A model generated the notes under the pieces. That model was not told the DNA's origin, made no database searches, and saw only the letters and a program-made list of their open reading frames with translations. 64,000 nucleotides of DNA, taken from the NCBI RefSeq assembly GCF_010686685.1, contig NZ_JAAGWD010000006.1, positions 62,001 through 126,000 of the forward strand. The letters are read 5' to 3'. Below are positions 46,246-55,196 of this stretch, in pieces. Position 1 is the first letter of the stretch. Every line of letters starts with the position of its first letter. Source of the stretch: Pontibacter burrus. GTDB taxonomy: Bacteria > Bacteroidota > Bacteroidia > Cytophagales > Hymenobacteraceae. A program made the position numbers and the translations under genes.

Positions 46246-46908
46246 ATGGAAGCTGATTTGTATAAACATAAAGGAATGCGACGCGCACTGGTGCAGCAAC
46301 TTCGCCAGAAAGGTATCCGCGATGAGCGTGTACTGGCGGCTATAGAAGCTGTTCCGCGTCATTTCTTTTTCGAGAAAGCCTTTGTAGAACAAGCTTATCA
46401 GGACAAAGCTTTCCCGATCGGTGAAGGGCAAACAATTTCGCAACCTTATACCGTAGCTTTCCAAACAGAACTGCTCAGGTTGAAGCCCAATGACAAGGTG
46501 CTGGAAATTGGTACTGGCTCCGGTTACCAATGCTGCGTGTTACTACAGATTACGCCCAACGTTTATACAATAGAATACAACAAGCCACTTTACGATAAAG
46601 CGCGCAGGTTCTTTGCCAAGTACGGATTAAAGCCTCATACTTTCCATGGCGACGGCTCCGAAGGTCTGCCATTTCATGCCCCTTTCGATAAAATTATAGT
46701 TACAGCCGGCGCCCCGGTTGTGCCCCGCAGTTTGTTAAAGCAGCTGAATGTCGGTGGTATTCTGGTGATACCTGTAGGAGACGAAAACAGCCAGAAAATG
46801 CTCCGTATCACGCGCGTATCCGAAGAGCAATTTGAACGCGAAGAGTTTGCCGACTTTAAGTTTGTGCCCTTACTGGGCCGCGAGGGCTGGAGCGCAGGTA
46901 CTAATTAA
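46246..46908 (+). CDS. pcm: Protein-L-isoaspartate O-methyltransferase
   Basis: 220 residues. PCMT methylates isoaspartyl residues in damaged proteins so they can be repaired. Seen motifs are the N-terminal LRQKGIRDERVLAAIEAVPRHFF (in part), PIGEGQTISQPYTVA, the SAM loop VLEIGTGSGYQCCVL, and DKIIVTAGAPVVP. Start ATG 46246 fits family length. A CTATAG motif lies just upstream and another at 46341. Confidence 0.95.
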   Translation: MEADLYKHKGMRRALVQQLRQKGIRDERVLAAIEAVPRHFFFEKAFVEQAYQDKAFPIGEGQTISQPYTVAFQTELLRLKPNDKVLEIGTGSGYQCCVLLQITPNVYTIEYNKPLYDKARRFFAKYGLKPHTFHGDGSEGLPFHAPFDKIIVTAGAPVVPRSLLKQLNVGGILVIPVGDENSQKMLRITRVSEEQFEREEFADFKFVPLLGREGWSAGTN

Positions 46909-46982
46909 TTTTATCTAACCTTATAGGGGCTAGTGCAACCTGCGGCCCGCGTTTGTGTCTTTCGATCATATCTGCTACTACT

Positions 46983-47918
46983 ATGAAAAAGACACTTACC
47001 ATTTTGGTACTCTCTTTGAGTACCCTTAGCTGCCTGGCGCAGCATAAGTTTGAAGTTATCGCAACTGATGTAGACCTGTTCTGGAATGCCTTTGACAAAT
47101 TTAGAACAGCTAAGTCTACCGAAGACTCTATCCGGATTATACACGACGAGTACATAAGCAAAGGAACTGCCGGAGTCGGGCAGTTTATGAAAGGGCGGAT
47201 CCAAAATGCCCGCTACCTGCAGCAAACTATAAGCAAGCACAAATCCTACTATAGTTATTTACAGCACCATACTCCAAAACTACAGGCTGTAGTACCACGA
47301 ATGAACCGTCATTACAAGCGACTGCTTAAACTATACCCGGATGCTTATATTCCTAAAGTGTACTTTGTAATTGGAGCCTTAAATTCGGCTGGCACCATTC
47401 ACCAGGATCCGGTTATAGGGGTAGATATGTTCGGCTTCTATCCCGAGACCCCGAAAAATGAACTAAGCCCCTGGCTCCTTTCGGTTCTTCGGCCAATAGA
47501 GCAGATCGATATAGTTGTCTTTCACGAAATCGTGCATATACTGCAGAAAGGATATCCCGAACAGGAAGAAACACTTTTGAAGAAAAGTATAACAGAAGGC
47601 GCCGCTGATTTTATTGGGGAGTTAGTTACACGCAGTAACATCAACAAGCATATACATGCTTATGCCAACCCCAGAGAACGTGAACTATAGCTGGCCTTCA
47701 GAAACGAAATGCTTGGCACCGATATCAGCAACTGGCTATATAATGGACTGAAGAGTACGGATAAACCCGGTGATCTTGGTTATTATATGGGTTACAAGAT
47801 ATGCGAAGCGTATTACAACAACTCTGAAGATAAGAAACAAGCCATTAAAGAAATACTGGATATTAAAGACCACCAGGCATTTTTGGAGAAAAGTGGCTAT
47901 GCTACAAAATTTGAGTGA
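46983..47918 (+). pseudogene. HExxH metallopeptidase-like secreted protein with internal TAG stop
   Basis: A signal peptide (MKKTLTILVLSLSTLSCLAQ) precedes a ~290-residue protein. The zinc motif is HEIVH in IDIVVFHEIVHILQKG, and TEGAADFIGEL supplies a probable third ligand or nearby Glu. This resembles predicted DUF2268/GldB-like peptidases of Bacteroidota. The frame is interrupted by one TAG (47688-47690) and continues in the same frame for 76 codons (LAFRNEMLGTDISNWLYNGL to a TGA at 47916). The codon sits in AACTATAG (47683-47690), and the context Arg-Glu-Leu-stop suggests a TGG (Trp) to TAG change. The first part (235 codons) keeps the zinc site and might still be made. Confidence 0.75.
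47683..47690 (+). repeat. AACTATAG motif forming a premature stop
   Basis: Read in the frame G-AA/CTA/TAG, the only frame of the motif that contains a stop. It interrupts the metallopeptidase-like gene. Confidence 0.85.
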
Positions 47919-47963
47919 TTTTCGGGCTCGCAAACTATATTTTAAGGTTTAAGTGTTTGGGCG

Positions 47964-47971
47964 TATCTTTG
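47964..47971 (+). promoter_or_regulatory. Putative -7 box (TATCTTTG) for the thioesterase gene
   Basis: A perfect TAnnTTTG followed by C, 23 nt upstream of the ATG at 47994. No clear TTG at -33. Confidence 0.5.
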
Positions 47972-47993
47972 CAGCACTAAACAAGCAAACGTA

Positions 47994-48521
47994 ATGCGTA
48001 AACAGAAAAAAGTTAGCGAATCTTATGTGATCATGACCGAACTGGTGTTGCCAAACGACACCAATACCCTGAATAACCTGATGGGTGGTAAAATGATGCA
48101 TTGGATGGACATCGTATCGGCCATTGCAGCTCAGAAACACTCCAACCGCATTGTAGTTACAGCATCCGTAGACAATGTTTCGTTTAAGGAAAGCATCAAA
48201 CTGGGCAATGTTGTAACCCTGGAAGCTAAAGTTACGCGTGCATTCAGTTCCTCTATGGAAGTGCACATTGTAGTGTATGCCGAAGACATTCCGAGTGGCA
48301 AGAAGTTTATGTCGAACCAGGCCTTCTTTACTTTTGTTGCAGTAGATCAGTCAGGCAAGGCGATAGATGTGCCGGAGGCGGTGCCAGAAACAGAAGAAGA
48401 GATTAAACTATACGATGGCGCACTTCGCCGCCGTCAGTTGCGTCTGGTGTTGGCTGGCCGTATGAAGCCAAGTGAAGCAAATGAACTGAAATCCATTTTC
48501 GATATTAAAGAAGGCGTATAA
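47994..48521 (+). CDS. Acyl-CoA thioesterase (YciA/BACH-type hotdog)
   Basis: 175 residues. The hotdog signature is LVLPNDTNTLNNLMGGKMMHWMD with Asn and Asp catalytic-region residues (quoted over its conserved part only), then ASVDNVSFKESIKLGNVV. It hydrolyses acyl-CoA; chain-length preference is unknown. The C-terminus has a ~40-residue basic tail. The next gene begins 11 bp downstream, so the two are likely co-transcribed. Confidence 0.92.
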   Translation: MRKQKKVSESYVIMTELVLPNDTNTLNNLMGGKMMHWMDIVSAIAAQKHSNRIVVTASVDNVSFKESIKLGNVVTLEAKVTRAFSSSMEVHIVVYAEDIPSGKKFMSNQAFFTFVAVDQSGKAIDVPEAVPETEEEIKLYDGALRRRQLRLVLAGRMKPSEANELKSIFDIKEGV

Positions 48522-48532
48522 AAGCGGATAAT

Positions 48533-49153
48533 ATGGCAGGCTTACAGGCAGAAGAACTTAGCAACGAGTTTTTGAAGAACTTTTTACCGGAAACATTATT
48601 TCTGGTAGAAAACGATGTGCCTGCAACTATAGTTACTGAAGCTGAAACTGCAGCTCCTATAGTTCATGAGCAACCAGAAACTATAGTTGAAGCTGCTCCG
48701 AAAGCCAAGTCTACTCCTGCCCTTCCAAAACTCCCGAAACAGGAATCACCAGCACAACCGGCTAAATTTAGCATGATTAGTGAGAACCGTAAAGGTGTGG
48801 CTGTGCTTGTTACTATACCGGATACGGAATTCAGAAAACTGCCGCAGCTGGAGTTCCTGAACAAGATATTAGCAGCTATTGGTTTACAGCCAACTGATGT
48901 GGCCTACGTGAACAATGTTTCGGGAGCTATTGCTGTGTTCGAAGAGCTACAACAAACCCTTACAGTTAACTACATCCTAAGCTTTGCCAGTCGGGTAGAC
49001 TCCAACCTGCCACACGAGAAATTTACGCTGTACAATCCCGTGTTGCTCGGTAATGTGCCAATCGTTTTCTCTCATGCCCTTGCAGATCTGGAGCACGATG
49101 TAGAAAAGAAAAAACTGCTTTGGGGAGCGCTGCAAAAAGTGTTTACCAGGTAA
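48533..49153 (+). CDS. Conserved hypothetical protein with low-complexity linker
   Basis: 206 residues, no signal peptide. The N-terminal ~30 residues and the C-terminal ~125 residues (from MISENRKGVAVLV) look folded, with LPQLEFLNKILAAIGLQP and FSHALADLEHDVEKKKLLW. The two are joined by a Pro/Ala/Glu-rich linker (~residues 30-75) that holds three dispersed motifs in 64 bp, read as Thr-Ile-Val, Pro-Ile-Val and Thr-Ile-Val. Function unknown; follows the thioesterase gene. Confidence 0.8.
   Translation: MAGLQAEELSNEFLKNFLPETLFLVENDVPATIVTEAETAAPIVHEQPETIVEAAPKAKSTPALPKLPKQESPAQPAKFSMISENRKGVAVLVTIPDTEFRKLPQLEFLNKILAAIGLQPTDVAYVNNVSGAIAVFEELQQTLTVNYILSFASRVDSNLPHEKFTLYNPVLLGNVPIVFSHALADLEHDVEKKKLLWGALQKVFTR
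48625..48688 (+). repeat. Three CTATAGTT motifs in a coding linker
   Basis: Perfect AACTATAGTT at 48625-48634 and 48679-48688, with CCTATAGTT between them near 48655. All are in the frame ACT-ATA-GTT or CCT-ATA-GTT. Confidence 0.92.
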
Positions 49154-49190
49154 CTATAGTTCCTAGCATTAACCTTAGGTTTCCGAAAAT

Positions 49191-49226
49191 AAAAAAGCCT
49201 TTCCATTTACTTGGAAAGGCTTTTTT
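49191..49226. terminator. Strong bidirectional terminator
   Basis: AAAAAAGCCTTTCCA (49191-49205) pairs with TGGAAAGGCTTTTTT (49212-49226). It is flanked by AACTATAGTT at 49152 and TCTATAGTTT near 49239. Confidence 0.9.
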
Positions 49227-49244
49227 ACAACTACAATCTATAGT

Positions 49245-50363
49245 TTAATTCAGCACTTCTGCCAACTTATTTTCAAGATCCTTACCACGCAGGTTTTTAG
49301 CGATGATACGACCTTCTTTATCTAATAGAAGTGTTTGCGGAATAGCTGTGATGTTGTATAAACCTGCGGCTGCACTTTCCCAGCCTTTCAGGTCGGATAC
49401 GTGTGGCCAGGTCAGTTTGTCGTCGGCTATCGCTTTCAGCCATTTTTCACGGTTCTGATCCAGCGATACGCCAAAAATTTCAAATCCTTTGTCTTTGTAT
49501 ATGTTGTACATGCGCACCACGTTCGGGTTCTCTTTACGGCATGGTCCGCACCAGCTTGCCCAGAAATCGATCAGCACATATTTGCCACGCAGGGAGGATA
49601 GGGAAGCTGTACCGCCATCAGGTGTCGGAAGAGTAATTTCCGGAGCAACCTGGCCAACAGCCGTACTGCGTGATTCATTCAGGCGATTTCTAAGCTCTTT
49701 TGTGTATTTAGAGTTAGGGATGTGCTGATTGTAAAGCGTTGCCATGCTATCTGCAAAAGCAAAATCTCCGGTCGGGTCAATCAGCGTTAGCGTACCAAAA
49801 GCAGAAACTATGGATGAAGGATGCTTGGCCAGAAAATTACGGATAACCTGTTGCTGTGAATTAAACTCAGCTTCAATGGCTTTGGCATCTTCAGTTCTGC
49901 CTTCGTTGCTGGCCTGCACAAACTGCTGCTGCAGCTCCATTTTCTTTAGCTGCGTTTCGTTTACCAGCTTGTTCAGTTCCTGGAAAAGTTTAGAGTCTTC
50001 CGATCCTTCAATTTTAGAAGTCCCATTCAGATCTTTGGCATCGGCTTCAAGTTTAATCTTAGCCCCCTTTTCCAGTACCAGCACTACGCCGTCGCGCTGA
50101 TCAAGCGTAACACGGTAAAAAGATGGTTCGCTTACTGTGCCGTCAAAAGTAAAGCTACCGTTCTCTCCTATCGCTACTGTATCGCGCGGTACAAACTGTT
50201 GGTTCTCCAGCTCAAACAGGTAAATATCAGCACCAGTTGTAGCATTGCTCAGCTTGCCCTGTACAGTAAACCCATCTCCGTTTTCAGAAGAAGATTTGTT
50301 GTTCTGGCAACCTGCAAGCAGCACCACTGCCGAAGCAAAAGCCAGATACTTGGTAATTTTCAT
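49245..50363 (-). CDS. TlpA-like thioredoxin lipoprotein with DUF4369-type domain
   Basis: 372 residues. A lipoprotein signal (LAFASAVVLLAGCQN) is followed by a DUF4369-like N-terminal beta domain (FTVQGKLSNATTGADIYLFE), a helical middle part, and a C-terminal thioredoxin fold with the redox motif WASWCGPCRKENP. Such proteins are periplasmic thiol-disulfide reductases, often serving cytochrome maturation or envelope redox balance. The C-terminus ends KDLENKLAEVLN. The gene stands alone, convergent with the 48533 gene. Confidence 0.94.
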   Translation of the reverse strand: MKITKYLAFASAVVLLAGCQNNKSSSENGDGFTVQGKLSNATTGADIYLFELENQQFVPRDTVAIGENGSFTFDGTVSEPSFYRVTLDQRDGVVLVLEKGAKIKLEADAKDLNGTSKIEGSEDSKLFQELNKLVNETQLKKMELQQQFVQASNEGRTEDAKAIEAEFNSQQQVIRNFLAKHPSSIVSAFGTLTLIDPTGDFAFADSMATLYNQHIPNSKYTKELRNRLNESRSTAVGQVAPEITLPTPDGGTASLSSLRGKYVLIDFWASWCGPCRKENPNVVRMYNIYKDKGFEIFGVSLDQNREKWLKAIADDKLTWPHVSDLKGWESAAAGLYNITAIPQTLLLDKEGRIIAKNLRGKDLENKLAEVLN

Positions 50364-50446
50364 ATCCGTATGTTTAATTAATTTACGTTAACTGTACCTC
50401 AAACAAATTTTCCAGATTCACCTGTTCGAGGTACGGTAACGATTTG

Positions 50447-51904
50447 CTATGCATTTAACCGCTCAGCCAGCAACTTGTTTGCTAGTTTAGGGTCTGCCTT
50501 GCCTTTTGTCTGTTTCATGATCTCACCCATGAACATTCCAATCAGGCTCTTCTTTCCTTCTTTGTACTCGGCAACCTTTTGCGGATTACCAGCCAGTACT
50601 TCAGCAATAATGTCTTCGAGGGCGCTTGCGTCAGAATTCTGGAGCAGGTTTTGCTCTTCAGCTACCTGATGTGCAGGCACGCCAGGGTTCTCCAGCATGT
50701 AAGGGAAAATCTGCTTAGAAGCTACCGAATGGCTTACCTTGTTCTCATCAACCAGGGCAATCAACTCAGCGATGCTGTGCGGCTGGAGCGGGAAATCCTT
50801 CATGTGCAGTTGCAGCTCGTTCAGGTACGATTTTACCGGACCCATCACCCAGTTAGAAGCTGCTTTATAGTTGGTGGTATACTTACACAATTCTGCAAAG
50901 TATAAAGCTACTTCCTTGGCATCGGTCAATACGTTGGCGTCGTATTCTGGCAGGCCGTACTCTTCGGTAAAACGCTTATATAGTTCCTGCGGCAGGCTTG
51001 GCATCATTTCTTTAATACGATCCAACCACTCCTGCTCAATTACCAGCGGCGGTAAATCCGGCTCCGGGAAGTAACGGTAATCGTTCAGCGTTTCCTTAGA
51101 GCGCATGGCTGTAGTTGTGCCCGTGTTCGCATCGAAATTTCTGGTTTCACCGTCTACAGTACCACCATTTTCAAGCACCATGATCTGACGCTCAATCTCG
51201 TGCTCGATAGCGCGCTGCACGTTACGGAAGGAGTTCATGTTCTTCACTTCTACCTTCGTACCCCACAGCGGAGAATCCTTCAGCATCACCGAAATATTGG
51301 CATCGCAGCGAAGCGAGCCTTCTTCCATGTTACCATCGCAAATATCCAGGTACTTCACCAGGCGCTTGATTTCGGTCAGGTAGTTATAGGCCTCTACAGA
51401 ATCACGGATGTCTGGCTCCGATACGATCTCGATCAACGGCACACCGGCACGATTAAAGTCTACCAGCGTTTCAGTTTCACCCGCTAAGTGCATCGACTTA
51501 CCCGCATCTTCTTCCATGTGAATACGCGTGATACCGATCTGCTTGTCGTTACCATCGGCATCCTTCACGATAACATGGCCAGCCGTACAAACAGGTGTTT
51601 TATCCTGTGTGATCTGGTAGCCTTTGGGAAGATCGGGATAGAAGTAGTTTTTACGGGCGTAAATGTTGTAGCGCGTAATGTTACAGTTCGTAGCCAGGCC
51701 CATTTTAACAGCCATCTCTACCACCGTTTTATTGATGCGTGGCAATGTACCCGGGTGACCAAGCGTGATAGCGCTTAAGTTGGTATTGGGCAGCATACCG
51801 TACTCCGTTGAGTCAGAACTATAAGCCTTGCTCTCTGTCAGCAACTGCGCGTGTACTTCCAGACCGATGATCGCCTGGTATTTATTTCTGATTGATTCTT
51901 CCAT
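50447..51904 (-). CDS. gatB: Aspartyl/glutamyl-tRNA(Asn/Gln) amidotransferase subunit B
   Basis: 485 residues from MEESIRNKYQAIIGLEVHAQ. GatB with GatA/GatC converts Glu-tRNA(Gln) or Asp-tRNA(Asn) to the amide form. Motifs: GLEVHAQL, HPGTLP, RKNYFYPDLPKGYQITQ, FNRAGVPLIEIVSEPDI, RCDANIS and EVKNMNSFRNV, then the helical YqeY-like C-terminal domain (tRNA binding). An in-frame ATG at 51940 gives 12 hydrophobic residues encoded by repeat-like spacer DNA, so I use 51904. Confidence 0.97.
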   Translation of the reverse strand: MEESIRNKYQAIIGLEVHAQLLTESKAYSSDSTEYGMLPNTNLSAITLGHPGTLPRINKTVVEMAVKMGLATNCNITRYNIYARKNYFYPDLPKGYQITQDKTPVCTAGHVIVKDADGNDKQIGITRIHMEEDAGKSMHLAGETETLVDFNRAGVPLIEIVSEPDIRDSVEAYNYLTEIKRLVKYLDICDGNMEEGSLRCDANISVMLKDSPLWGTKVEVKNMNSFRNVQRAIEHEIERQIMVLENGGTVDGETRNFDANTGTTTAMRSKETLNDYRYFPEPDLPPLVIEQEWLDRIKEMMPSLPQELYKRFTEEYGLPEYDANVLTDAKEVALYFAELCKYTTNYKAASNWVMGPVKSYLNELQLHMKDFPLQPHSIAELIALVDENKVSHSVASKQIFPYMLENPGVPAHQVAEEQNLLQNSDASALEDIIAEVLAGNPQKVAEYKEGKKSLIGMFMGEIMKQTKGKADPKLANKLLAERLNA

Positions 51905-51987
51905 GGTTTTAATGATTAATGACGAATGAATAATGAGCAATAACTATAGTTTCTCATCATGCGAAAGTCATTATTAATTAATCATTA

Positions 51988-54624
51988 TTAACTATTCATT
52001 AAGTTCTTTACAAGTTCTACTGCTTTGCCTGGCACGGCCTGTAAGCCTGAAGCGTCTTTACCGCCAGCAGTTGCATAGAATGGCTGTCCACCGCCGCCGC
52101 CTTTAATTTCTTTGGCAAGTTCGCGTACCATCTGGCTGGCATTCAGGTTCTTTTCAGCAACAAGGTTATCAGATAGCATTACCGCGATCTGTGGTTTGCC
52201 GTCAATTTCAGCAGCCAATACTAATATAAGGTTATCTACAACCTGACGCATATCAAAGGCAAGCTTTTTCAGGTGATCTGCGTTGCTAACTTCTACCTGC
52301 TCAGCTACTAGGCTAACACCGTTTAATTGCTGTGCTTTTTGGGCCAGCGTATCTTTCAGGCCGCTAAGTTGCTTCAGCTCAAATTGCTCCAGTTGTTTCT
52401 GCAGCGCTTTGTTCTCGTCCTGAAGTTTCTGCACCGCACCTGATACATTGCTTTGGGTATTCAGCACTTCACGAACCGCAGTCAACTCATCTAACTGCGC
52501 CTGTACAAAGTCTTCGGCTATTTTAGCAGTAACGGCTTCAATACGACGCACTCCGGCTGCGACCGAGCTTTCAGATACTATTTTAAAGTAACCGATCTCG
52601 CCGGTATTGTACACGTGCGTCCCACCGCAAAGCTCTACCGAATGCTCACGGTCGAAAGCAATCACGCGAACAAATTCGCCATACTTTTCACCAAACAGGG
52701 CAGTTGCTCCCATTTCTTTGGCTTCGGCAATTGGCACGTTACGCTGCTCTTCCAATGGAATGCTCTGGCGCACACGCTCATTCACGATATGTTCAATCTC
52801 TCTTAACTCAGCATCTTCTACTTTAGAGAAATGCGAGAAGTCGAAACGCAGTACTTTTTCATTTACCAAAGAGCCTTTCTGCTGCACGTGCTCACCTAAA
52901 ACTTTACGTAAAGCGGCATGCAGTAAGTGCGTAGCAGAGTGGTTCTTACGGATATAGTTACGACGCTCAAAATCGATCTCACTACGGAAGGCAGCTTCGA
53001 TGTTTTGCGGCAACTTAGTCGTGATATGCAGGATAAGATCGTTCTCTTTTTTCGTGTCCAGAACTTCGATCTGCTCAGCATCTGAAATCAGATAACCGGT
53101 ATCGCCAACCTGGCCACCACTTTCTGCATAGAAAGGAGTTTTATCAAGCACGATATGATATTCGCTTTTATTCTTGGTCTTAACCTGGCGGTAACGCACG
53201 ATATGGGAGTCCGAAACATTGCAGTCGTAGCCTACAAATTCAGTCGTTACATCAGGATGAACTATAACCCAGTCGCTTTGCTCCGAAGCGGATGCGTTAC
53301 GCGAACGGTTCTTTTGCTGCTCCATCTCTACGCTAAAACCAGCTTCGTCAACTGTAAAGCCTTTTTCACGGGCAATCAGGGCAGTCAGGTCCAGCGGGAA
53401 ACCGAAGGTATCATATAGTTCGAAGGCTGTTTTGCCATCGATGGTATTATTGTTCTCTTTAAATCTAGACTCCAGTGCATCCAGACGCTTCAGACCGTTC
53501 TCCAGCGTACGCAGGAAAGCGTTCTCTTCTTCTTCAATCACGCGCTGCACAAAGCTTAGTTGCTGCTTTAGCTCCGGGAAAACAGTTTCCATCTGGTCGG
53601 CTAGTACGGCTGCCAGTTTGTACAGGAACGGCTTCTTGAAATCTAGGAAAGTGAAACCATAACGCACTGCACGGCGCAGAATACGACGGATAACATAACC
53701 AGCTTTGTTATTTGATGGCAACTGGCCGTCGGCTATAGTAAAAGCAATAGCACGGATGTGGTCAGAAATTACGCGGATAGCGATGTCTGTTTTCTCATCT
53801 TCGCCATAAATTACACCGGCTTGTTTTGCCACAAACTGGATCAGTGGCTGGAATACGTCGGTATCATAGTTGGAACGCTTGCCCTGGATAGCCATGCACA
53901 AACGCTCGAAGCCCATACCGGTATCTACGTGCTGTGCAGGCAGTTTTACCAGTGAGCCATCCGCCAGACGGTTGAACTCCATGAATACGTTATTCCAGAT
54001 CTCTACTACCTGCGGATGATCATTATTTACAAGCGATTTACCATCCACCTGCGCGCGTTCTTCATCGGTACGCAAGTCGACGTGTATCTCCGAGCACGGG
54101 CCGCACGGACCGGTATCGCCCATCTCCCAGAAGTTGTCCTTTTTATTACCCATCAAAATGCGATCTTCCGCGATCATTGACTTCCAGATGTTAAAGGCAT
54201 CCTGGTCCATTGGTAGGTTGTCTTTATCATCGCCCTGGAAAACCGAAACGTACAGCCTGTCTTTTGGCAGCTTGTATACTTCGGTAAGCAGTTCCCACGA
54301 CCATTCCAGTGCATCCTTCTTAAAGTAATCACCAAACGACCAGTTGCCCAGCATCTCGAACATAGTGTGGTGGTAGGTATCGTAACCTACTTCTTCCAGG
54401 TCGTTGTGCTTGCCGCTCACGCGAAGGCATTTCTGGGTGTCGGCGATGCGCTTATATGGCGCAGGCTTGTTGCCCAAAAAGTAGTCTTTGAAAGGGGCCA
54501 TTCCCGAGTTGATAAACATCAGGGTTGGGTCGTCTTTAACCACGATCGGTGCCGATGGCACGATCTGGTGCTGCTTGGAAGCGAAGAAATCCAGGAACTT
54601 TTGTCTTATCTCAGCTGAGTTCAT
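51988..54624 (-). CDS. alaS: Alanyl-tRNA synthetase
   Basis: 878 residues. The class II catalytic domain shows the motif-2 region HHTMFEMLGNWSFGDYFKKDA (part) and GMGFERL. The editing domain has the zinc-binding HSATHLLHAAL and CGGTHV, and the C-terminal part has the DHRA1-like GGGGGQPFYATAGG. Length is normal. It charges tRNA-Ala and clears mischarged Ser/Gly. It lies 83 bp upstream of gatB on the same strand. Confidence 0.98.
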   Translation of the reverse strand: MNSAEIRQKFLDFFASKQHQIVPSAPIVVKDDPTLMFINSGMAPFKDYFLGNKPAPYKRIADTQKCLRVSGKHNDLEEVGYDTYHHTMFEMLGNWSFGDYFKKDALEWSWELLTEVYKLPKDRLYVSVFQGDDKDNLPMDQDAFNIWKSMIAEDRILMGNKKDNFWEMGDTGPCGPCSEIHVDLRTDEERAQVDGKSLVNNDHPQVVEIWNNVFMEFNRLADGSLVKLPAQHVDTGMGFERLCMAIQGKRSNYDTDVFQPLIQFVAKQAGVIYGEDEKTDIAIRVISDHIRAIAFTIADGQLPSNNKAGYVIRRILRRAVRYGFTFLDFKKPFLYKLAAVLADQMETVFPELKQQLSFVQRVIEEEENAFLRTLENGLKRLDALESRFKENNNTIDGKTAFELYDTFGFPLDLTALIAREKGFTVDEAGFSVEMEQQKNRSRNASASEQSDWVIVHPDVTTEFVGYDCNVSDSHIVRYRQVKTKNKSEYHIVLDKTPFYAESGGQVGDTGYLISDAEQIEVLDTKKENDLILHITTKLPQNIEAAFRSEIDFERRNYIRKNHSATHLLHAALRKVLGEHVQQKGSLVNEKVLRFDFSHFSKVEDAELREIEHIVNERVRQSIPLEEQRNVPIAEAKEMGATALFGEKYGEFVRVIAFDREHSVELCGGTHVYNTGEIGYFKIVSESSVAAGVRRIEAVTAKIAEDFVQAQLDELTAVREVLNTQSNVSGAVQKLQDENKALQKQLEQFELKQLSGLKDTLAQKAQQLNGVSLVAEQVEVSNADHLKKLAFDMRQVVDNLILVLAAEIDGKPQIAVMLSDNLVAEKNLNASQMVRELAKEIKGGGGGQPFYATAGGKDASGLQAVPGKAVELVKNLMNS

Positions 54625-54826
54625 CTATGATTATTAAGCCTTTAGATACTATCTGCTATACTTGTTGTTTAAGAACAAAAAATATAGAATTTTTGCCTTT
54701 CAGAAGCACGACTGATTTTCGCGTTCTGGTTAGCCAATTACAAGCAAAAGTAGCATATTTTAGCTGTAAACGGTAACATCCGAAGTAAAATTAACTGTGC
54801 ACAAACTATAGTTTAGCCCTAGCCTT

Positions 54827-55174
54827 ATGCCTTATAAAGAAAAAGAAATAGAGAAGCAGTATTACACCATTGGTGAGGTAGCTGCTATGTTCGATGTTGC
54901 TCCGTCGCTCATTCGCTTCTGGGAGACCGAATTTGAGCAGTTGCGCCCTAAGAAAAACAAGAAAGGGAACCGCCAGTTTGCCCAGAAAGACATTGAAACG
55001 CTGCGCACGGTGTACCATTTGGTTAAAGAGCGCGGCTATACCATACAGGGTGCTAAAGATGTACTAAAAAACAAGCCTGTGCAGACCAAGGACAAGATGG
55101 AGATCATCGACTCGCTGGAAAAAGTGCGTGAGTTTTTGGTGGGCATCAAAAATCAATTGAACACCAAAGCGTAG
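54827..55174 (+). CDS. MerR family transcriptional regulator
   Basis: 115 residues. A MerR winged helix-turn-helix (YYTIGEVAAMFDVAPSLIRFWE) is followed by wings (KKNKKGNRQFAQKDIETLR) and a short helix, without a metal or ligand domain. Its small size suggests the MlrA/HspR-like minimal type. The dprA gene starts 22 bp after the stop. An AACTATAGTT copy (54804) lies directly upstream. Confidence 0.92.
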   Translation: MPYKEKEIEKQYYTIGEVAAMFDVAPSLIRFWETEFEQLRPKKNKKGNRQFAQKDIETLRTVYHLVKERGYTIQGAKDVLKNKPVQTKDKMEIIDSLEKVREFLVGIKNQLNTKA

Positions 55175-55196
55175 TTGCTTCGTAATCTCTCTAACT

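Noticed and set aside
46165..46530. 121-codon open frame (-) opposite pcm
   Set aside because: Overlaps the well-supported pcm gene and shows no signal or motif.
51905..51990. AATGATTAATGA-like repeats between alaS and gatB as a replication or iteron site
   Set aside because: Short, irregular ATTAAT tracts without fixed spacing; more likely neutral low-complexity DNA around an AACTATAGTT copy.
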